The translations under genes were made by a program, and so were the position numbers. This document shows, one piece after another, positions 7,202 to 12,407 of a stretch of DNA of 31,561 nucleotides. Location: IMG/VR virus record IMGVR_UViG_3300037493_000164, positions 1 through 31,561 of that record; one strand, given 5' to 3'. This stretch comes from a virus. Each line of letters begins with the position of its first letter. Positions within the stretch are counted from its first letter, which is position 1. The notes beneath the pieces were generated by a model, which had not been told where the DNA came from, did no database searches, and was given only the letters and a program-made list of their open reading frames with translations.

Positions 7202-7537
7202 TTATTTTATCGTGGCAGCGAACGCATCGATCTGGGCTTGCGCGTTCTCGGAGCCGGGGCAGATGAGACAGGTGTGGCCGACGCTCTCCAGATAGGCGAT
7301 CCAGTCGGCTTGCTCTGGCGAGACGCGACCGCCCTTCTGCCGCTTCATCTCAATCCACAGCCGCCAAGCTGGGACGAATAGATCAGGGACGCCAGCCGAC
7401 ACGCCTTCGGCTTTAAATCTGGCAGCCGCAGTCAAGGAGCGATAGCCGCCATTCGGTATGGCGAATATCCGCACCGGCCCATACTTACGCCGGAACCAGC
7501 GCACCAGATCACGCTGTTCCTCATGCTCCGTTGGGAT
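7202..7537 (-). CDS. VRR-NUC domain nuclease (start codon uncertain)
   Basis: A nuclease of the VRR-NUC family (PD-(D/E)XK fold), a group that often acts on Holliday junctions or flaps in phage recombination. Visible hallmarks are PTEHEEQRDLVRWFRRKYG, then IPNGGYRS, AEGVSAGVPDLFVP (the PD), WIEMKRQKGG (ExK), SPEQADW and GHTCLICPG near the end. Homology begins right at PTEHEEQ, but no ATG, GTG or TTG with a ribosome-binding site is there. An ATC at 7537 has AAAGG five bases before it, so I give that as the start (111 residues). Alternatives are TTG at 7597 or 7699, without a site and overlapping the upstream gene, or GTG at 7504. The gene overlaps neither neighbour if the ATC is used. Confidence 0.85.
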   Translation of the reverse strand: MPTEHEEQRDLVRWFRRKYGPVRIFAIPNGGYRSLTAAARFKAEGVSAGVPDLFVPAWRLWIEMKRQKGGRVSPEQADWIAYLESVGHTCLICPGSENAQAQIDAFAATIK

Positions 7538-7545
7538 TGCCGCCT

Positions 7546-7758
7546 TTAAAACGGCACTTCCCTCGCCTGCACATCGTATGGATCGTGTTCCCGCCAATCC
7601 GCGCAGGCGCTTGGCGTTCCCTGAAACTGATCGGGCGGCGTTGCGGCGTGTTTGTGGCAATGGTTCGTTTCCCTGTGGAAAAAGTTGCAATCCCAGCAAA
7701 GTCTAGGGCGAGCATTTTCCCAGTCAATCAGCGCAGCCGGCTTTGTCGCGGTGGTCAT
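7546..7758 (-). CDS. Small Cys-rich zinc-ribbon-like protein
   Basis: A 70-residue protein with a CxxC...CxxH...C pattern: Cys21, Cys24, Cys34, His37 and Cys52, within RLCWDCNFFHRE, HCHKHAATPP and FQGTPSACADW. This is likely a structural zinc site. I chose the ATG at 7758, which overlaps the helicase stop (ATGA) and has GAGGAGG eight bases upstream; the ATG at 7764 would be too close to that site. The same Cys/His spacing occurs at the C-terminus of the nuclease encoded at 9338-10345. It lies between the helicase and VRR-NUC genes, so a role with nucleic acid is likely but not proven. Confidence 0.75.
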   Translation of the reverse strand: MTTATKPAALIDWENARPRLCWDCNFFHRETNHCHKHAATPPDQFQGTPSACADWREHDPYDVQAREVPF

Positions 7759-9338
7759 GCCCATTTCCTCCTCAGCACCCTGTAAAACTTACCATCGCGG
7801 CGGTAGTTGATCGTCGCGGGCATTGCGCCAGCGTTGAGCCTGTCTGCCCAATCTTCGAGCGTGATGGCCCCACCAAACGCTACCCCGCCGCTTTGTGCAA
7901 TATCGGCCACTGCCGCCAGAGCCTTTTGCCCAGCATAGCCCTCGTGCGTGATCGGGAAATACTCCGACACCGCCGGATCACTCAAGCCACCATAATAGGA
8001 AACCAACAGCATATCCTTCCCGCTGGCGCGGCTGGTGTGCTTGCGCCAATGCCAGCTTTGCACGGTCATCTCTGCCGCCTCTGCGCCCATGATGTCGTCA
8101 TGATGCAGCCTTAACGCCACCGGCTCTGGTATCGGGAACGCCTCGCCGCAGGTCGGGCAGACCTTGGCGCTGATATGCACCAATTCGTTGCAGGCATCGC
8201 ACACCTTGATCGGCGCTTCGCCATTGCCTTCGCCACGGCGTTTCTTCGGTTCGATGGCAGTGATCGGCCCATGCGTTGCCACTACCCCGGCAAAGTCCAA
8301 CACCAAGCAATGATCGGTATGACTTTTCAGCCGCATCCCGCGACCGGCCATCTGTACATACAGGCTTGGACTCATCGTCGGACGCAGCATGGCGATCAGG
8401 TCGATGTCGGGATAATCGAACCCGGTCGTTAGGACATTGGCGTTCGTCAGCGCACGAATCCGCCCGGCTTTGAAATCCGTCAGCAGCCTGTCACGCTCCG
8501 CCTTTGGTGTCGTCCCTGTCACGCAGGCCGCTGCGATTCCATACTGATCGAGCAGCGCAGCGATAGCCTCGGCATGGTGGACGCCAGCGCAGAAGAATAG
8601 CCATGCCTTGCGGTCGCCAGCCCGCGCGATCACTTCCTCGACAACGGCGATGTTGTTCTCGTCGGTATCGACCGCTGCCTGCAATTCGCTGTCAATGAAC
8701 TCGCCACCGCGCTTATGGACGCCGCTGGTGTCAAATGAAGTCTGGCACATCTTGCTGCGGAGCGTTGACAGGTAGCCTTTATAGATCAGTTCCTCAATCG
8801 ACACCGGCTCGATCAGGGCGTGGAACAAGGCAGGCGCGTCGGTGATGAGACCATGCCCTAGGCGATATGGCGTGGCCGTTAGGCCCACCACACGCAGCGC
8901 CGGGTTGATGGTGGTTAGATCGGCCAGCAGTTGCCGATAGCCGCCTTCGTCTTTGTGGCTAACCAGATGGCATTCGTCGATAATGACGAGATCGACATGG
9001 CCGATCTGAGCCGCCTTTGTCCGCACCGATTGGATTCCGGCAAACGTGATCGGCTCACCAAGCACCTTGCGATTTAACCCAGCAGAATAAATCCCCATCG
9101 GTGCGTTGGGCCAGTGTTCCCGCATTTTCTCGGCGTTCTGGCTGATAAGCTCTTTAACATGGGTCAGCATCAAGATGCGAGTGTCGGGCCAGCTTTGAAT
9201 GGCATCCTTGCAAAGCGCCGCAACGATGTGGCTCTTGCCTGAGGCAGTCGGTAGCACCAGACACGGGTTGCCAGCATTGCCAGCCGCGAACCATGCGTAA
9301 AGCTGGTCGATGGTGCGTTGCTGATAGTCACGCAGCAT
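7755..9338 (-). CDS. SF2 DEAD/DEAH-type helicase
   Basis: A 527-residue ATP-dependent helicase or translocase. Motifs in order are the Q-like RDYQQRTID (3-11), Walker A PTASGKS (30-36), motif Ia LTHVKEL, DECH box (121-124), motif III LTATP (153-157), NVLTTGFDYP (301-310) and motif VI YVQMAGRGMR (327-336). A CxxC...CxxC zinc knuckle follows at Cys380, Cys383, Cys394 and Cys397. This is the RAD25/UvsW-like layout common in phages, where it drives branch migration or recombination-dependent replication. Its start overlaps the stop of the nuclease gene by one base (TGATG) and its stop overlaps the Cys-rich gene (ATGA), within a recombination gene set. Confidence 0.93.
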   Translation of the reverse strand: MLRDYQQRTIDQLYAWFAAGNAGNPCLVLPTASGKSHIVAALCKDAIQSWPDTRILMLTHVKELISQNAEKMREHWPNAPMGIYSAGLNRKVLGEPITFAGIQSVRTKAAQIGHVDLVIIDECHLVSHKDEGGYRQLLADLTTINPALRVVGLTATPYRLGHGLITDAPALFHALIEPVSIEELIYKGYLSTLRSKMCQTSFDTSGVHKRGGEFIDSELQAAVDTDENNIAVVEEVIARAGDRKAWLFFCAGVHHAEAIAALLDQYGIAAACVTGTTPKAERDRLLTDFKAGRIRALTNANVLTTGFDYPDIDLIAMLRPTMSPSLYVQMAGRGMRLKSHTDHCLVLDFAGVVATHGPITAIEPKKRRGEGNGEAPIKVCDACNELVHISAKVCPTCGEAFPIPEPVALRLHHDDIMGAEAAEMTVQSWHWRKHTSRASGKDMLLVSYYGGLSDPAVSEYFPITHEGYAGQKALAAVADIAQSGGVAFGGAITLEDWADRLNAGAMPATINYRRDGKFYRVLRRKWA

Positions 9339-10345
9339 CAGCCGATCACCTCTGCGTCAGGGAATACCCGCTTCACATTCTCGACCTCATCGGTGCCGCA
9401 CACGCCGGGGTTCGCCAGTATCTCGCGGCTTTTGTATGCAGTCGCGCTGTTCTCGATCACGCGGTCGCCGATCTTCCACATAACGCTATGCCCGTCCTCG
9501 CTGGGGATCATCGGCCACGGCACTAGATCAGGATGGATGATGTGGTCATCGCAGCCGGTGTGCTGAAAATCGACCGGGATGTTATCGGCATCATGCCGTT
9601 CGCAGCGCCATGTGGAATCCGCCAGAGCCGTGCTGTGCGCGCAGGTGCGGCAGTTGGCGAACTTGGTTGGCTCTGCCTTATGGCAGAAGCTATGCGCTGG
9701 ACAGAAGCGGCACTGATACCATGTCGGATCAGTGCTGATCGGTGGCGGTATACGATCCGCCAGTGCGATGCGCTGGCCGCGCTCAACCGCTTTAGTGGCA
9801 ACGTCAGGATCGTAGCGCACACGCTCAATGTGCAGCCGGTCATCATCTTTGCAGACGCCAACGTAAAGCGCCCGGTCAATGCTGGTGCCGTGCATATAAA
9901 CCTGCATCTGGACGTAGTGCATCGGCTTGGATTTCTCGACGCCGTTCTTCGCCAGATCGTCGAAGGACTTCTTGCTGTGCGTCTTGAACTCAGCAACGTG
10001 GCGCTTCTTGGGCGATTCCGGCACTCCGCTTTCGATGATGCCGTCAAGGCTGCCAGAGACGTGACTGCCGAAGTTCACCCGCGCTTGGCTTGATCGAATA
10101 TCAATCCCGACGTTGCGCAGATCGCGAACAATGATTGCCTCTTCGTTGTGGCCACGGCGGAACAGGCGCAAGATGCGTCCCTCGAACTCTTCCACCACAG
10201 CCCAGCGAAATGATAGCCACAGCCAACGGTCGCAGGGATGGCCGAGAGTGCTGCAACCCAAGTGCGGGCGCGGCTTTTCGCTTTGCGATTTGTGGTATTG
10301 GTCAATCAGATTCGTTATGGTATTTATCGGATCGGGCAATTTCAT
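9338..10345 (-). CDS. Cas4/RecB-like PD-(D/E)XK nuclease with C-terminal Cys cluster
   Basis: A 335-residue nuclease. The core is visible: an acidic pair near 68-69 (GHNEEA), GSLDGII with Asp101, AEFKTHSKKS with Glu119 and Lys121, and YVQMQVYMHG with Gln146. Cys31 and Cys38 at the front (LGCSTLGHPCDRWLW) plus Cys212, Cys215 and Cys221 (CRFCPAHSFC) could hold an iron-sulfur cluster as in Cas4 and AddB. A second cluster (Cys232, Cys235, Cys248, His251, Cys265) resembles the small protein at 7546-7758. Phage enzymes of this kind resect DNA ends for an annealing protein, and a Sak4-like gene lies upstream in the same operon. GGGGAG precedes the ATG. Confidence 0.85.
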   Translation of the reverse strand: MKLPDPINTITNLIDQYHKSQSEKPRPHLGCSTLGHPCDRWLWLSFRWAVVEEFEGRILRLFRRGHNEEAIIVRDLRNVGIDIRSSQARVNFGSHVSGSLDGIIESGVPESPKKRHVAEFKTHSKKSFDDLAKNGVEKSKPMHYVQMQVYMHGTSIDRALYVGVCKDDDRLHIERVRYDPDVATKAVERGQRIALADRIPPPISTDPTWYQCRFCPAHSFCHKAEPTKFANCRTCAHSTALADSTWRCERHDADNIPVDFQHTGCDDHIIHPDLVPWPMIPSEDGHSVMWKIGDRVIENSATAYKSREILANPGVCGTDEVENVKRVFPDAEVIG

Positions 10346-10377
10346 TGCTCAGTCTCCCCGTTGCTGTGGTTGAGGCG

Positions 10378-10410
10378 TCCCCCCGGCTTGACTCCCCAGT
10401 GCCGGGGGGA
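10378..10410 (-). other. Strong 10-bp GC hairpin between DUF669 and nuclease genes
   Basis: TCCCCCCGGC (10378-10387) and GCCGGGGGGA (10401-10410) are perfect inverted arms around a 13-base loop, in a 74-base gap within the leftward operon. No U-run follows on either strand. It could be an attenuator or an RNA-stability element that separates expression of the SSB-like protein from the nuclease. It is not a textbook Rho-independent terminator. Confidence 0.55.
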
Positions 10411-10419
10411 CAAACTCTC

Positions 10420-10917
10420 TTACTTAGCCCAAGGCGGCTTAGCGGTTGCGCTGGTGGACTGCGCAGCCGATGCCTTCGGCATTGCCCCCATCGATCCGCC
10501 AATCGCCTTCCAGCCAGCCACTTCGTTGCGGTCTTGCGTGTAGCCGTTGGCTACATCCTTGGCGCTTGCCTTCTTGATCTTGATCTTGATGGAAAGCTGG
10601 CCACCGATCAGTTCGTCGGAGTCCTGCACCTTGGTCAAGCCAATGGCCCGCATCAGTTCGCCAAGCTGTTCGCGGCCAATGCGCTCCGCTTCTGGATTCG
10701 GGTTACGGATGTTGAGGCTGGCGAAGATCACCCTGCCCTGCTGGGTCGGCCCAGTGATGTCGTAGCGAACGTCAATTTTGGTGCCGGTGCCAGCCTTGGT
10801 CTGGCCGACCTCAGCCTTGCTGATCGTGGCGTTGTACCAGCCTTCGGGCAGCAGATCGTAGCTGCGGTCGGACTGGGGGAGATCGTCAGCGACGAAGGTT
10901 TCATCGAGGAATGCCAT
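10420..10917 (-). CDS. DUF669 family protein (SSB-like)
   Basis: A 165-residue protein with the DUF669 pattern: DETFVADDLP, LLPEGWYNATISKAEVGQTK, a TKIDVRYDITGPTQQGRVIF strand, LNIRNPNP, REQLGELMRAIGL and GGQLSIKIKIKK. The C-terminus is a low-complexity Ala/Pro/Ser tail ending in Lys. DUF669 proteins are OB-fold-like and are usually found next to phage single-strand annealing or RecA-like genes, where they are thought to act as single-strand binding proteins. The start at 10917 follows the upstream stop with a one-base gap. Confidence 0.85.
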   Translation of the reverse strand: MAFLDETFVADDLPQSDRSYDLLPEGWYNATISKAEVGQTKAGTGTKIDVRYDITGPTQQGRVIFASLNIRNPNPEAERIGREQLGELMRAIGLTKVQDSDELIGGQLSIKIKIKKASAKDVANGYTQDRNEVAGWKAIGGSMGAMPKASAAQSTSATAKPPWAK

Positions 10918-10918
10918 G

Positions 10919-11302
10919 TCAAATATCCTTGTTGGTGATGGTGAAAGAAGGACGGCCCGGTGTGGCCGTGATTGCGTCAAGCAGTGGGGAGGTGATTTCC
11001 GGCTTGGCTGCCTTCCAAGCGGCGGCGTTGATTTCCGGCTTCCACCGGAAGAGGCTTGCAAGATGCTCAGTCAGGCCGTTCTCAGCCGCCAACTCTTGCA
11101 GCTTATCGGCGTTGACCTTGCGGTTGATGCGGCCCTCGATCTTGATCTTGTAAGCGTCCGCATCGACGTTGACGGTGCCGTCAAGGTTCTCGGCAATGCC
11201 AAGGCTCTTGACCATCGCGTCCTCCAGATCGCGCCGGGTCTTGATTGCGGCGGTCTCGATTGCCTTGGCGTTCAGCCATTGCTGATAGATTGAGACGGTC
11301 AT
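10919..11302 (-). CDS. Conserved-type phage protein of unknown function in recombination operon
   Basis: A 127-residue protein. The N-terminal half is a long helix (YQQWLNAKAIETAAIKTRRD, then LEDAMVKSLG), followed by a short strand region (GTVNVDADAYKIKIEGRINR) and a C-terminal part with RWKPEINAAAWKAAKPEI. I recognise the layout from phage recombination clusters, where such proteins sit between the annealing ATPase and DUF669, but I cannot name an activity; a Gam-like end-binding role is one idea. The start at 11302 overlaps the Sak4-like stop (ATGA); an upstream start at 11389 would overlap that gene needlessly. Confidence 0.75.
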   Translation of the reverse strand: MTVSIYQQWLNAKAIETAAIKTRRDLEDAMVKSLGIAENLDGTVNVDADAYKIKIEGRINRKVNADKLQELAAENGLTEHLASLFRWKPEINAAAWKAAKPEITSPLLDAITATPGRPSFTITNKDI

Positions 11303-11976
11303 GCTGCACCGCCGATCTTGGCGATGATGGCACCGAGATCGGGCGCTTCCCAAGTCTCCAGCTTGCCGGAACGATCCTTGGCCAGCCACGCGCCGTCGCC
11401 GTCACACATCAGAGCGCGCTGAGTTGCGCCATCTGCGTCACGTTCGACCCGAAGCGCCAGCACCTCATCAAAGAAGTAGGGCAAGCCCTGCGTCAGTGAC
11501 TTTCCGGGCATCCCCGGATTGTAGAGGAGTTTCCCCATCTCATCCTGTGACTTTTCCAGCTTCGCACTCATGTAAACATGCTTGCCGGGCAGATCACGGA
11601 AGGCGCGGATGAGTTCCTGCATGGTGGTGTTGAGTTCACCATATGCAGCGCGACCGTCTTTGTTCTTGCGAAGTTCGTGCTGAAGGACAACTTCAGCCAC
11701 CTCGCTGATGCTGTCCAGCGCCACGCTTTCGAAGATTGTCGCTTCCGTCGATGACTTGCACCAAGCGAATGCCTCCATGAGATCATCCATGTTGGCGATT
11801 TCGATGTAAGGTAAGTTCGCGTCTTGGATGGATAGCAGCCCACCCTCTGCCGACAGCACCACCGGGTTTGGCAGTGTGCGGATCAGGCTCGTCTTGCCAG
11901 CGCCAGCTTGCCCGTAGCAGAGCAACTTGACGCCGTTGGCGGATAACCCGCCCGTCTTCTTCAGATTGATTGCCAT
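11299..11976 (-). CDS. Sak4-like RecA-fold ATPase (AAA_24), putative annealing recombinase
   Basis: A 225-residue P-loop ATPase. Walker A is GQAGAGKT (22-29); Walker B is VALDSI with Asp88; KHVYMSAKLEKSQDE at 132-146 resembles the sensor strand of AAA_24 proteins. Size and motif order match Sak4-type phage single-strand annealing proteins, a short RecA-related family. It is the first gene of the leftward operon, followed by a small unknown and the SSB-like DUF669 gene, which is the typical Sak4 context. GGAG lies about eight bases before the ATG. A generic phage nucleotide-binding protein is the alternative. Confidence 0.85.
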   Translation of the reverse strand: MAINLKKTGGLSANGVKLLCYGQAGAGKTSLIRTLPNPVVLSAEGGLLSIQDANLPYIEIANMDDLMEAFAWCKSSTEATIFESVALDSISEVAEVVLQHELRKNKDGRAAYGELNTTMQELIRAFRDLPGKHVYMSAKLEKSQDEMGKLLYNPGMPGKSLTQGLPYFFDEVLALRVERDADGATQRALMCDGDGAWLAKDRSGKLETWEAPDLGAIIAKIGGAA

Positions 11977-12094
11977 AAAGGCTCTCCATGCTTAGCACCT
12001 GTCGGCCAATCCAGTCGGTGCGTGATTTGTCTTTACAACGCATATCGTGCGCTTGTAAAGCCTGAAATGTTCAAAAACGAAAGGGACGCACAAA
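11977..12094 (+). promoter_or_regulatory. Divergent control region between leftward and rightward early genes
   Basis: 118 bases separate the start of the leftward Sak4-like operon from the start of the rightward HTH gene, the only divergent gap in the window. It should hold both early promoters. TTTACA at 12032-12037 with TGTAAA 16 bases later could be a weak -35/-10 pair on the + strand, and by symmetry the - strand reads similarly. The promoter assignment is by eye and uncertain; the position is not. Confidence 0.6.
12031..12060. promoter_or_regulatory. Palindromic operator-like element
   Basis: CTTTACAA (12031-12038) and TTGTAAAG (12053-12060) are perfect inverted eight-base arms; the inner bases continue the symmetry with CGCA on the left and TGCGC on the right, off by one inserted base. 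A palindrome of this size centred in the divergent region, 35 bases before an HTH gene, is what a dimeric repressor would bind, covering both promoters. The HTH protein at 12095 is the obvious candidate. Confidence 0.6.
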
Positions 12095-12277
12095 ATGCTC
12101 AATCTTGAACAGCTACGGACGGCGCTTGATGATCGCAACGTCGAAAAGGTTGCGGAGCGCACCGGCATCCATCGCAACACCATCGGGGCGATCCGCAACG
12201 GCACGAACAGCAATCCATCATATGCGACGATGAAGATATTGTCGGACTATCTGGTTGGGGCTGCGGTTGATGGCTGA
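12095..12277 (+). CDS. Small HTH (XRE/Cro-like) DNA-binding protein
   Basis: A 60-residue protein that is almost entirely one helix-turn-helix domain: LEQLRTALDDRNVEKVAERTG (helices 1-2, in part), IHRNTIGAIRNGTNSNPSY (recognition helix and turn) and MKILSDYL. It has the size and pattern of Cro-like phage regulators. AAAGGGA lies about eight bases before the ATG. As the first rightward gene beside the palindromic element it probably controls the two early operons. It has no dimerisation or cleavage domain, so it does not look like a CI-type lysogeny repressor. Its last bases overlap the next gene. Confidence 0.85.
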   Translation: MLNLEQLRTALDDRNVEKVAERTGIHRNTIGAIRNGTNSNPSYATMKILSDYLVGAAVDG

Positions 12278-12407
12278 TAATATCCTCCAGTTTCAAGCTG
12301 GGCGCGAAGCCGCCATGAATGGTGACAAGCGCGATTCGCGCAGGCACAAAGATTGGCTCGAAGGTTTCGACGCCATCACATCCCAGAGGCTAAAGAAAAA
12401 TGGCTGA
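12270..12407 (+). CDS. Rmf/CrpP-like small protein
   Basis: A 45-residue basic protein overlapping the HTH gene by eight bases and the primase gene by eight bases; both junctions are the same nine bases, ATGGCTGAT. The sequence QFQAGREAAMNG, then a short charged stretch, then DWLEGFDA follows the ribosome modulation factor and CrpP-like spacing (aromatic-Gln-Ala-Gly, Ala and Gly several residues later, Trp-Leu-x-Gly-aromatic). RMF binds 70S ribosomes and causes dimerisation; phage versions could alter host translation. The family call rests on a short pattern and is tentative. That the frame is a gene is supported by the tight overlaps on both sides. Confidence 0.65.
   Translation: MADNILQFQAGREAAMNGDKRDSRRHKDWLEGFDAITSQRLKKNG

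Noticed and set aside
7535-7560. Possible programmed frameshift joining the Cys-rich protein to VRR-NUC (GTTTTAAAG)
   Set aside because: The slippery element U-UUA-AAG is in the nuclease frame and a -1 slip from it leads to a quick stop; the zero frame of the upstream gene has no good slippery heptamer into the nuclease frame.
7521-7727. 68-codon - strand frame overlapping the Cys-rich and VRR-NUC genes
   Set aside because: Third frame across two supported genes, with no recognisable pattern and no ribosome-binding site that is not better used by the Cys-rich gene.
7168-7789. Shared 12-mer TTTACAGGGTGC (as read on the - strand) near 7170 and 7780
   Set aside because: One copy is helicase coding sequence, and chance 12-mer matches are common at this scale; not called as a paired regulatory site.
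9533-10093. 186-codon + strand frame across the nuclease gene
   Set aside because: It is opposite to a clearly recognisable PD-(D/E)XK nuclease, and the translated product has no recognisable pattern.
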